Assembly: GCF_000716675.1 (NCBI RefSeq) | Contig: NZ_JNXT01000085.1 | Span: forward strand, 1 to 26,985 | Source of the DNA: Streptomyces alboflavus | GTDB lineage: Bacteria; Actinomycetota; Actinomycetes; Streptomycetales; Streptomycetaceae | Reading direction: 5' to 3' | DNA: 26,985 bases | In this document: positions 6,947 through 15,084 of the stretch, piece by piece | Numbering within the stretch: position 1 is the first letter of the stretch | Layout of the letters: every line of letters begins with the position of its first letter | Notes under the pieces: model-generated | Database searches by the model: none | Seen by the model: only the letters and a program-made list of their open reading frames with translations | What the model was told of the DNA's origin: nothing | Program-made: the position numbers and the translations under genes

Positions 6947-7222
6947 ATGAGCGTCAACGTCCGCATCCCCACCATCCTTCGCACCTACACCGGCGGCAAG
7001 GCCGAGGTCGCCGCCGAGGGGGCGACCCTCGGTGAGGTCATCGCCGACCTGGAGAAGAACCACACCGGCATCGCGGCCCGGGTCCTCGACGACCAGGGCA
7101 AGCTGCGGCGGTTCGTGAACGTGTACGTGAACGACGACGACGTGCGGTTCGAGCAGGGTCTTCAGACCGTGACGCCGGACGGCGCCGGGGTTTCGATCAT
7201 TCCCGCCGTCGCCGGCGGCTGA
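6947..7222 (+). CDS. metO: CysO/MoaD/ThiS-type sulfur-carrier protein, probable MetO
   Basis: A 91-residue beta-grasp sulfur carrier ending in Gly-Gly, the tail that is adenylated and converted to a thiocarboxylate. It closely resembles mycobacterial CysO along its length: IPTILRxxTGG at the start, TLGEVIADLE, LRRFVNVYVNDDDVRF, and IIPAVAGG at the end. The ATG at 6947 follows GAGGTGAAACCC. In mycobacteria CysO works with CysM in cysteine synthesis. Here the partner gene is a threonine-synthase-like enzyme under SAM control, so I infer it donates sulfur to MetM for homocysteine. No Mec-type protease, CysM or MoeZ-type activating enzyme gene is in the window, so activation must come from elsewhere. 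Location is cytoplasmic. Confidence 0.88.
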   Translation: MSVNVRIPTILRTYTGGKAEVAAEGATLGEVIADLEKNHTGIAARVLDDQGKLRRFVNVYVNDDDVRFEQGLQTVTPDGAGVSIIPAVAGG

Positions 7223-7242
7223 GCGCACACAGAGTCACCGGT

Positions 7243-7282
7243 ATTGCCCCCTCCGCGAGAGAAGCGGAGGGGGCAATTCTGT
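7243..7282 (+). terminator. Rho-independent terminator after metO
   Basis: A perfect 14-bp stem, ATTGCCCCCTCCGC (7243-7256) with its complement (7264-7277), loop GAGAGAA, followed by TCTGT. It closes the riboswitch-metM-metO unit. Confidence 0.93.
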
Positions 7283-7285
7283 ATG

Positions 7286-7642
7286 GTTGAGCGCGGTACA
7301 GTTGGGAATGGAGCGCCGTTCTCGGCGCAAGCAGTGCCGCGCGCATATTCGAAGTCGGCCGCGGAGCCGACAAGAAGTAGCCAAAGTGTCCTGCCTATGT
7401 GAGCCTTATGCGGCATTTGCCGGGCCCGACTTGCCCTGGATTCCGTGGAATTCTCCGGAAATCTCCGATAGCGCGTGCCCAGAATTCTCGTCCGATTGAC
7501 CTGTTGCAGAGGGCAGTTGGACAGATACATTCAGCCGCGGTCGACGCGTTCCGGCGCACACCCCCAACCCATGGGGGGTGAGGTCTGACCCGGGTCCGCG
7601 AAGTGCGGGTCTGCGCAAGGGCCAGTAATAGGGGAGTTAGGC
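7286..7642 (+). other. Gene-free leader region of the cold-shock gene
   Basis: About 350 bases, less GC-rich than the surroundings, without a convincing gene. Small open frames here lack coding bias and ribosome sites. It holds a hairpin at 7354-7371 (GTCGGC/GCCGAC), a candidate promoter TTGCAG (7504-7509), 16 bases, TACATT (7526-7531) with an alternative -35 TTGACC (7496-7501), and the hairpin CACCCCC (7559-7565)/GGGGGTG (7574-7580). I infer a structured 5' leader, common for cold-shock mRNAs. Confidence 0.5.
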
Positions 7643-7846
7643 ATGGCTCAGGGCACCGTCAAGTGGTTCAACGCGGAGAAGGGATATGGCTTCATCGCGG
7701 TCGACGGTGGTGCGGATGTATTCGTCCACTACAGCGCGATCCAGATGGACGGCTACCGCACCCTGGAAGAAGGTCAGCGAGTCGAGTTCGAGATCTCGCA
7801 GGGCCAGAAGGGTCCGCAGGCGGACATGGTCAAGCTCGCCGTCTGA
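7643..7846 (+). CDS. Cold-shock protein (CspA/ScoF family)
   Basis: A 67-residue single cold-shock domain, the normal size for the family. It binds single-stranded RNA or DNA and acts as an RNA chaperone in the cytoplasm. The RNA-binding motifs are present as RNP1-like KGYGFIAV and RNP2-like VFVHYSAI, with the N-terminal [13 protein letters not shown] typical of actinobacterial members such as S. coelicolor ScoF. The ATG at 7643 is preceded by AGGGGAG. It stands alone between the metO terminator and its own perfect terminator, so it is monocistronic with a long structured leader. Which of the several Streptomyces csp paralogues this is cannot be settled here. Confidence 0.95.
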   Translation: MAQGTVKWFNAEKGYGFIAVDGGADVFVHYSAIQMDGYRTLEEGQRVEFEISQGQKGPQADMVKLAV

Positions 7847-7883
7847 GCGGCTTGACGCGATCGGCCACCGACGCGACGCAAGT

Positions 7884-7927
7884 GACGTAGGGCCCGCATC
7901 CCGGCTACGGGATGCGGGCCCTACGTC
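7884..7927 (+). terminator. Strong terminator after the cold-shock gene
   Basis: A perfect 20-bp stem: GACGTAGGGCCCGCATCCCG (7884-7903), loop GCTA (7904-7907), complement (7908-7927), then TGTGC. It is symmetrical and would also stop transcription coming from the right. Confidence 0.9.
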
Positions 7928-8016
7928 TGTGCGGGGGCGCACGGCAGGTTCGGGGGCGACCTTGCGCCCACCCGTCTCCCGGCCACCACCCCTCATCGAC
8001 GCCTCTTCGATGCGAC

Positions 8017-8079
8017 CTTGCACTCTAGGGGGTCGAGTGCTAATCATTGGCGTTAGCACTCTACGAGTGAGAGTGACAG
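8017..8079 (+). promoter_or_regulatory. Two tandem CIRCE (HrcA) operators with groEL2 promoter
   Basis: CIRCE 1 is CTTGCACTC (8017-8025), nine bases, GAGTGCTAA (8035-8043). CIRCE 2 is TTAGCACTC (8053-8061), nine bases, GAGTGACAG (8071-8079). Each has one perfect and one imperfect half, and the four half-sites start exactly 18 bases apart. The promoter TTGCAC (8018-8023), 17 bases, TAATCA (8041-8046) lies inside CIRCE 1. CIRCE is the operator of the heat-shock repressor HrcA. Confidence 0.9.
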
Positions 8080-8099
8080 AACTTGGATCGGGTCGGTGA

Positions 8100-9833
<1,734 letters not shown>

Positions 9834-9868
9834 TCCTCGCGGATCAGCGGTCGTCGCAGTACGCGAAC

Positions 9869-9905
9869 GAGGGCGGCACTCCCTGTCTCAGGGGGTGCCG
9901 CCCTC
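9869..9905 (+). terminator. Terminator after groEL2
   Basis: GAGGGCGGCAC (9869-9879) pairs with GTGCCGCCCTC (9895-9905), extended by a T-G wobble and four further pairs around loop GTCTC (9885-9889). The stem is about 16 bp with no U-tract. Confidence 0.85.
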
Positions 9906-10012
9906 GGGCGTTCCCGGACGGTCACGGAAGACCGGCGGTGCCTGGAGGACCGGCGGTGCTCGGGACGAGCACATCAGGCTCTGTGCGCCGTACGGAAAAA
10001 CTTCGCGGCCGG

Positions 10013-10042
10013 TGTCAACCGGATGTGTCCCCGCAGGTCTAG
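10013..10042 (+). promoter_or_regulatory. Candidate ECF-type promoter upstream of the sigma gene
   Basis: TGTCAACC (10013-10020) and GTCTAG (10037-10042), 16 bases apart, resemble ECF-sigma promoter halves (an AAC-containing -35 and a GTC-containing -10). If real, the sigma factor may drive its own gene. This is inference from motif shape only. Confidence 0.3.
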
Positions 10043-10060
10043 AGAGGTTGTACCGACCAG

Positions 10061-10573
10061 ATGGGGAGCACGTCATTGACCGCTGAGGAGTTCGAGGAGT
10101 TCTACGCCCACGCGGTCCGACGGCTCACCGGCCAGCTGTATGTGATGCTCGGCGACCTGCAGGAGGCGCAGGACGTCGTGCAGGAGGCGTTCGTCAAGGC
10201 CTGGAGCAGGCGGGGGCGCCTGGTGAAGGAGGCCTCGCCGGAGGCGTGGATCCGCACCGTGGCCTGGCGGCTCGCCGTGCGCCGGTGGCACGGGCGGCGG
10301 CGCAGCGAGCAGGCCTGGCAGCGGCACGGCGGCGCGCCGCCCGCGGGCGCGCCCGACCCCGGTTCCGTGGTCCTCGTCGAGGCGCTGAAGGGGCTTTCCC
10401 CGCAGCAGCGCAGGACGGTGGCGCTGCACTACATCTGCGATCTGTCGGTGGAGCAGATCGCCGCGGAGACGGGCCAGTCCACCGGCACGGTCAAGACGCA
10501 TCTGTCCCGGGGGCGGGCCGCCCTCGCCGACCGCTTGCAGGACCCTCGTACCCAGGAGGCGCACGGTGACTGA
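10061..10573 (+). CDS. ECF-family RNA polymerase sigma factor
   Basis: A 170-residue ECF sigma factor with only regions 2 and 4. Region 2 covers about residues 10-80: LYVMLGDLQEAQDVVQEAFVKAWSR contacts core polymerase and the -10, and AWIRTVAWRLAVRRWHGRRR is region 2.3-2.4. Region 4 covers about 110-160: LSPQQRRTVALHYICDLSVEQIAAETGQSTGTVKTHLSRGRAALA is a typical -35-recognising HTH. No C-terminal extension is present. The ATG at 10061 has AGAGAGG 13 bases upstream. An in-frame TTG at 10076 has GGGGAG eight bases before it and is a credible alternative. It overlaps the next gene by eight bases, which suggests a sigma/anti-sigma-like pair. The signal it responds to cannot be inferred. Confidence 0.9.
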   Translation: MGSTSLTAEEFEEFYAHAVRRLTGQLYVMLGDLQEAQDVVQEAFVKAWSRRGRLVKEASPEAWIRTVAWRLAVRRWHGRRRSEQAWQRHGGAPPAGAPDPGSVVLVEALKGLSPQQRRTVALHYICDLSVEQIAAETGQSTGTVKTHLSRGRAALADRLQDPRTQEAHGD

Positions 10574-11111
10574 AGCCCACCACGACGATCCACTGGACGA
10601 TCCGCTGGCGGACGCGCTCCGGGAGCTGGCCGCGGCGGCGGAGCGCGGCAGCGACCCGGCGCCCGCGCCCGTGGTCACGGCCCGCGGCGAGCGGGTGCGG
10701 CGGCGCAGGTTCGCCGTGCTCGCGGCCGGTGCCGTGCTGCTGTTCGGCGGGGCGGGCGGCGCGGTCGCCGCCGGGCTCGCCGGGCCCGAGGAGCAGGTGT
10801 CCCCGGCCGACACCCGCGACCCGAGGCCCGCGCCCTCCTCCGGCGACCCCGTGCCCGACCCCACCGACGCCTCCTCGTCGCCGGGCCCGACCGAGACCAC
10901 CGAGCCCCCCGACGGCCCCGACGCCAGCGCGCCGCCCCCCACCACCGGCACCTCCGGCAGCTCCGCCGATACCGACCCGAGCCGCTCGCCGACGTACCCG
11001 CAGCGCACCCCGCCCCCGACCACCGGCACCCAGAGCGCCACCGAGACCCCGTACCGGGGTGCGGGGACGTCGCCGCCCCCGACGTCGGACATGACGGCGG
11101 GACCCGACTGA
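10566..11111 (+). CDS. Single-pass membrane protein, possible anti-sigma partner
   Basis: A 181-residue protein translated from a GTG that overlaps the sigma gene stop by eight bases. Residues 1-48 are cytoplasmic and acidic then basic (DDPLDDPLADALRELAAAAERGSD...RGERVRRRR), residues 49-71 form one hydrophobic segment, and residues 75-181 are a disordered Pro/Thr/Ser/Asp-rich outer tail. The helix DPLADALRELAAAAERG could bind the sigma factor, and the gene pairing makes an anti-sigma role likely. The HxxxCxxC zinc motif of classical ZAS anti-sigmas is absent. No homologous family is recognised, so the role is inferred from context and topology. Confidence 0.75.
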   Translation: MTEAHHDDPLDDPLADALRELAAAAERGSDPAPAPVVTARGERVRRRRFAVLAAGAVLLFGGAGGAVAAGLAGPEEQVSPADTRDPRPAPSSGDPVPDPTDASSSPGPTETTEPPDGPDASAPPPTTGTSGSSADTDPSRSPTYPQRTPPPTTGTQSATETPYRGAGTSPPPTSDMTAGPD

Positions 11112-11217
11112 CCCCGGTCGGCCCCCGCCCGCAACCGGCCCCTTCCCGCAGCACCCACGACCGGCGGCGCCACCGCGCGCCGCCGGGCGATTCCGCGCGC
11201 CCGAACGGAGATCACGC

Positions 11218-12570
11218 ATGCCCGCGGCACCAGTGCGCACCGCCACCCGGCCCGCCCCGCTCCCGCCCTGGCCCGACGTCCGCGAGCCCGGGCGGGAGCG
11301 GGGGCGGAAGAGAGGGCGGCGGCGGTGGGCCGGGGGTGTGCGGGCGGTGCCGCGGTGGCTCGCGGGGCGGCTCGACGCGACCGACCGCTTCGTGCTCCAG
11401 GTGTATCTGGGCACGCGGGTGGGGCTTTTCGTCACCGGGTACTGCGTGGGGTGGCTGTTTCCCGCGAACTCCCGTGCCAAGGAGGCGCCCGGGCCGCTCT
11501 CGGTGTGGGAGCAGTGGGACTGGACGCACTTCCGGCACATAGCGGAGTACGGCTACTTCGGGCCCGCGCCGGGGTACGCGGACGGCCTCGAGAACGAGGA
11601 GGCGTTCTTCCCCGGGTTTCCGCTGGTGCTGCGGGCGGTGCGGCTCGTCGTGCCGGACTGGGTGGCGGCCGGGCTGCTGATCTCGCTGGTCTCGGGGGCG
11701 GTGGCGATGCTGGCGCTGGCCCGCGTGGCCAGGCTCGCGGGCGCGGACACAGGGATGGGTGAGGGGCCGGGGGCGGGGTCGGGCAAGGGCGGCGGCGCGG
11801 GTGCGGCGGTGCGGCTCGGGGGTGCGGACGCCGTCGCCCGGCGTGCCGTCCTCGTCGTCCTGCTCTCGCCCTGCGCGGTCTTCCTCGCCGCGGGCTACTC
11901 CGAATCCCTCTTCCTCGCCTGCGCGCTGCCCGCCTGGCTGGCCGCCCGGTCGGGCCGCTGGCGGCTCGCGGCGACGCTCGCCGCGTGCGCCACGACGGCC
12001 CGCGTCAGCGGTCTCTTCCTCGCCGCCGCCCTGCTCGTCGACTTCCTCCTGGCCCGCGAAGGCCGCCGCGACTGGCGCCGGCTGCCCTGGCTGACGCTGC
12101 CCGCGCTGCCCGTCCTCGCGTACACGCTGTACCTGTACGACCGCACCGGCGACTGGATGGCGTGGAAGCACGCCCAGGAGCGCGGCTGGTACCGCACCTT
12201 CCACCCGCCGTGGGAGGCCTGGGGCAACACCTGGAACGCGGCGTTCGACGGCCGCTACTCCACCGGGTACGCCCTGATGTCCCAGGCCGAACTCGCCGCC
12301 ATGGTGGTCGGGTTGGCGCTGCTCGGCCGGCTGTTGTGGCGCAGGAGGTGGCCGGAGGCGGTGTACATCGCCCTGAACCTGTGGGCACTCGGCACCTCGT
12401 ACTGGTACACGTCCGTGCCCCGGGCGACGCTGCTGTGGTGGCCGCTGTGGACGGGCCTGGCCGCGTGGAGCCTCCGGGCGGAGTGGCGCGCGCGGGTGGG
12501 CCTGTGCGTCCTCGCGCCGCTGAGCACGCTGTTCGCGGTGACGTTCCTGTCGGGGAGATGGACGGGCTGA
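11218..12570 (+). CDS. PIG-V-like membrane mannosyltransferase family protein
   Basis: A 450-residue polytopic membrane protein. After a basic, proline-rich N terminus of about 55 residues come multiple hydrophobic segments, with the loop EQWDWTHFRHIAEYGY (98-113, candidate catalytic Asp101) followed by ENEEAFFPGFPLVLRAVR (125-142). This pattern is that of GT-C enzymes of the PIG-V (GPI mannosyltransferase 2-like) family, which use a lipid-linked sugar donor at the membrane. In Streptomyces, protein O-mannosylation and lipoglycan assembly use GT-C enzymes, but which substrate this one uses is unknown. ATG 11218 follows CGGAGATCACGC. The segment at residues 181-200 is Gly-rich and insertion-like (GMGEGPGAGSGKGGGAGAAV). 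Confidence 0.75.
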   Translation: MPAAPVRTATRPAPLPPWPDVREPGRERGRKRGRRRWAGGVRAVPRWLAGRLDATDRFVLQVYLGTRVGLFVTGYCVGWLFPANSRAKEAPGPLSVWEQWDWTHFRHIAEYGYFGPAPGYADGLENEEAFFPGFPLVLRAVRLVVPDWVAAGLLISLVSGAVAMLALARVARLAGADTGMGEGPGAGSGKGGGAGAAVRLGGADAVARRAVLVVLLSPCAVFLAAGYSESLFLACALPAWLAARSGRWRLAATLAACATTARVSGLFLAAALLVDFLLAREGRRDWRRLPWLTLPALPVLAYTLYLYDRTGDWMAWKHAQERGWYRTFHPPWEAWGNTWNAAFDGRYSTGYALMSQAELAAMVVGLALLGRLLWRRRWPEAVYIALNLWALGTSYWYTSVPRATLLWWPLWTGLAAWSLRAEWRARVGLCVLAPLSTLFAVTFLSGRWTG

Positions 12571-12588
12571 CCTCTCCGGGAAGACCCG

Positions 12589-12632
12589 CGCCCGCGGCGG
12601 CAGCCGCCCCGCGACGGCCGCCACCGCGGGCG
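12589..12632. terminator. Possible hairpin between convergent genes
   Basis: CGCCCGCGG (12589-12597) is complementary to CCGCGGGCG (12624-12632), with smaller GC-rich pairings in the 26-base interval. It lies in the 78-base gap between two convergent genes, as expected for a shared terminator. Confidence 0.45.
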
Positions 12633-12648
12633 GGTGCCCGCCCTTCGG

Positions 12649-13890
12649 CTACGGCAGGCGGTCCAGGATCCAGGTGCAGAGCTCCTCGGTGACCTGGGTG
12701 TGGGGTTCGTTCCTGGATGCGACCTTGAACTCGTCGAGTTCGCTGTCCTCGGGGGAGAGGGCGTTGATGTCGGCGTAGAGGTCGTCGTGGGTGTGGACGT
12801 CGCGGATGGCGACGGCGCTGACGGCGGGCACGAAGCAGTGCTCGCGGACGGGCACGTCGACACCGAGTCCGGCGATCTTGTTGAGGGCGTCGGCGAGGAT
12901 GCCGAAGCCCTCCAGGGTGCCGCCGGGCGCGCCGTCGAACTCGGGCAGTCCCGAGGTGTGGATCTCCGGCTTCTTCAGGGTGAGGACGCGCAGCGTGGCC
13001 ACGAGCTGGTCGTCGCCCGCGGACTGGGTGTTGAGGTCGGTGCCGACGATGCCGAGGCCCTTGCCGATGACGGCGTCCACGCCGGGCCGGACGCCGTTGC
13101 CCTCGCCGGTGCCGACGCCGTTGGCGACTCCGATCTTCCGGGGCCGCCGCGGCCAGTGGCCGACGCGCGCCAACTCGGCGAGGAACTCCTCGCGTTCCTT
13201 GTCCGGGGCGGGCGTGTCCTGCCACTCGGCGATGTGCTGGGCGAGCAGCTGCCGGGAGGCGGCGCTGTTGATCTGGCCGGAGAACCGGGGGTCGAGCTTC
13301 CGGATGTAGTGCGCGAAGGCCTGGAGCGCGATGGGGATCCAGGCGCCGCGGTGCGGGCTGTCGTACGAGAAGTAGAGCTGCGTCTCGTGCTCGTCGCCGC
13401 CGGGTTCGGACTCCATCTTGGCGAGGGCGTACCGCGTGACCAGGCCGCCCATGCTGAACCCGCCGACGGCCAGCGGGTGTTTGCCGACGCGCTCGGCGCC
13501 TGCGCGTTTGACGGCGGCGATCGCGGCCTGCGCGTTGTCGAGGATCGACGCGCTGCGCTCGTGGAAGCCGACGAGGACGAGGTCCCTGCCGCGCCTGCGC
13601 AGCTCGCTGAGGAACGGGTACGGGGCGTTGAAGTCCAGCCCGTTCCACAGGAAGTCGGGGGTGCTCGGCCCCGAGTTGAAGCCGTCGGCGAGGAGCACGG
13701 GCCGGGTCAGGCGGCTGTTGCCCTCGCCCCGGTACACCCAGGCGGTGCCGCCGGGCAGCTCCCAGACGTCGTGCGGCACGGGCGGGACCTGGGTCGGGGC
13801 TTCCCTCGGACCCGGGGCGAGGATGATCGGCGGCGCGGCACGCAGGGCTTCCTGGACCTGGGCTTCGGTGGGCGCGTTCTGCTCGGGCAT
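12649..13890 (-). CDS. Alpha/beta-hydrolase (lipase/esterase-like)
   Basis: A 413-residue alpha/beta-hydrolase. The nucleophile elbow is AVGGFSMGGLVTRYAL, with Ser146 in GFSMGG. An earlier strand-loop VLLADGFNSGPS (66-76) would form the oxyanion region, and FSYDSPHRGAW resembles the lipase region after the nucleophile. The C-terminal VHTHDDLYAD offers a candidate catalytic His, but the acid residue cannot be assigned by eye. There is no signal peptide, so it is probably cytoplasmic. The ATG at 13890 follows GGGAGGGGAACGCGC. A 31-bp palindrome sits just upstream. The substrate is unknown. It is separated from murQ upstream by 122 bases, so it is probably a separate unit. Confidence 0.8.
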   Translation of the reverse strand: MPEQNAPTEAQVQEALRAAPPIILAPGPREAPTQVPPVPHDVWELPGGTAWVYRGEGNSRLTRPVLLADGFNSGPSTPDFLWNGLDFNAPYPFLSELRRRGRDLVLVGFHERSASILDNAQAAIAAVKRAGAERVGKHPLAVGGFSMGGLVTRYALAKMESEPGGDEHETQLYFSYDSPHRGAWIPIALQAFAHYIRKLDPRFSGQINSAASRQLLAQHIAEWQDTPAPDKEREEFLAELARVGHWPRRPRKIGVANGVGTGEGNGVRPGVDAVIGKGLGIVGTDLNTQSAGDDQLVATLRVLTLKKPEIHTSGLPEFDGAPGGTLEGFGILADALNKIAGLGVDVPVREHCFVPAVSAVAIRDVHTHDDLYADINALSPEDSELDEFKVASRNEPHTQVTEELCTWILDRLP

Positions 13891-13902
13891 GCGCGTTCCC
13901 CT

Positions 13903-13933
13903 CCCTTGAGCGTCACCAGCTGACGGTCAAGGG
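13903..13933. promoter_or_regulatory. 31-bp near-perfect palindrome before the hydrolase gene
   Basis: CCCTTGA-G-CGTCA-CCAGC-TGACG-G-TCAAGGG: 12 complementary pairs around a five-base centre, with a single symmetrical mismatch. It starts 12 bases from the hydrolase start codon, and its outer arm overlaps the ribosome-binding site (GGGAGGG). It could be an operator or an mRNA hairpin. Confidence 0.75.
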
Positions 13934-14012
13934 GCATCCTCGTTATGGCCCGTACGCTCCGTAAGGCGTGTTTTGCGCCGTAAATCGGAGGTCCACCCGG
14001 CCCCAACTGCCC

Positions 14013-14963
14013 CTAGGGCGTACGGGAGTTGTCGAGCGCCGCCCGGAGGTGGCCGTGCGACTCGTCCAGGAGGCGGGCCGCCGTGGGGCCGTCGACGGAG
14101 CCGAGGAGGGTGAGGATGGCGTTCTTGACCTCGCCGTCGGTGGCCGCGAGGGCCGCCTCGATCTCCTCGTCGGAGGCGCCCGTGGCGAGGGCGACGATGC
14201 GGCGGGAGCGGGCGCGCAGCTTCTCGTTGGAGGCGCGCACGTCGACCATCAGGTTCCCGTACGTCTTGCCGAGGCGGATCATCGTGATCGTCGACAGCAT
14301 GTTGAGGACGAGCTTCTGTGCCGTGCCCGCCTTCAACCGGGTGGATCCGGTGAGGAGTTCGGGCCCGACGACGACCTCGATGCCGTGCTCGGCCGCGGCG
14401 GCGAGGGCGCTTCTCGCGTTGCAGGACAGGCCGACGGTGAGCGCGCCGCGGGCACGGGCGTGCTCGACGGCGCCGATGGCGTAGGGCGTGCGACCGGACG
14501 CGGACACGCCGACCACGGTGTCGTCGGCGGTGAGGCCGAGCGCGTCCAGATCCGCGGCGGCCAGGTCCTCGCGGTCCTCGGCGCCCTCGATCGAGGTGAC
14601 CACGGCGGCGGGGCCGCCCGCGATGAGGCCGACGACGTCGCCCGGGTCGGTGTTGAACGTGGGCGGACACTCCGAGGCGTCGAGCACCCCGAGCCGCCCC
14701 GCGGTGCCCGCGCCCGCGTAGATCAGCCGTCCGCCGCGGGCCATGCGCTCGGCGGTCGCGTCGATGGCGGCGGCGATCCGCGGCACCTGCGCGGCGACGG
14801 CCGCGGGCACGGAGGCGTCCTCGCCGTTCATGATCCCGGCGATCTCCGCCGTGGACAGCCGGTCGATCTCGGAGAGCTCGGGCCGGAAGGCCTCGGTGGT
14901 GAGGGTCTCCAACTGGGCACGGAGTTCGCCGTAGGCGGCGGGCCCGGTGGGCGTGGAGGTCAT
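14013..14963 (-). CDS. murQ: N-acetylmuramic acid 6-phosphate etherase
   Basis: A 316-residue SIS-domain lyase that splits the lactyl ether of N-acetylmuramate 6-phosphate to give GlcNAc 6-phosphate and D-lactate, in cell-wall sugar recycling. Family hallmarks: ALETLTTEAF-like start (LETLTTEAF), GRLIYAGAGTAGRLGVLDASECPPTFNTDP with catalytic Glu98, SIEGAEDRED with the second glutamate Glu129, VVGVSASGRTPYAIGA, TGSTRLKAGTAQKLVLNMLST and YGNLMVDVRASNEKLR. The length is normal. It lies downstream of an RpiR/MurR-type regulator gene with a 121-base gap containing a dispersed repeat. The product feeds the GlcNAc 6-phosphate pathway, which links it to the DasR-type site at the left of the window. 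Confidence 0.97.
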   Translation of the reverse strand: MTSTPTGPAAYGELRAQLETLTTEAFRPELSEIDRLSTAEIAGIMNGEDASVPAAVAAQVPRIAAAIDATAERMARGGRLIYAGAGTAGRLGVLDASECPPTFNTDPGDVVGLIAGGPAAVVTSIEGAEDREDLAAADLDALGLTADDTVVGVSASGRTPYAIGAVEHARARGALTVGLSCNARSALAAAAEHGIEVVVGPELLTGSTRLKAGTAQKLVLNMLSTITMIRLGKTYGNLMVDVRASNEKLRARSRRIVALATGASDEEIEAALAATDGEVKNAILTLLGSVDGPTAARLLDESHGHLRAALDNSRTP

Positions 14964-15018
14964 AGGGGTGCGGCTCTTTCGGAGGAGAGGGGTGAGATGA
15001 GGGCTGGGCGAGCCGATT

Positions 15019-15060
15019 CAGCCCGTCCGGCGATTGAGGACGAGGCCGGAGGCCGATCGG
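15019..15060 (+). repeat. Dispersed intergenic repeat, copy B (between murR and murQ)
   Basis: CAGCCCGTCCGGCG-ATTGAGGACGAGG followed by GGCC-GGA-GGCC and GATCGG. The stem differs from copy A (GGCGC/GCGCC) but pairs, and the GGA loop is kept. Confidence 0.85.
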
Positions 15061-15084
15061 CGCCCACCCCGGCCGACGGGGACC

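Noticed and set aside
7287..7499. 70-residue open frame in the cold-shock leader
   Set aside because: No ribosome site, no actinobacterial codon bias, and no recognisable motifs.
8035..8061. GAGTGCTAA-N9-TTAGCACTC as an inverted-order CIRCE
   Set aside because: Better explained as the inner halves of two correctly oriented tandem CIRCE elements.
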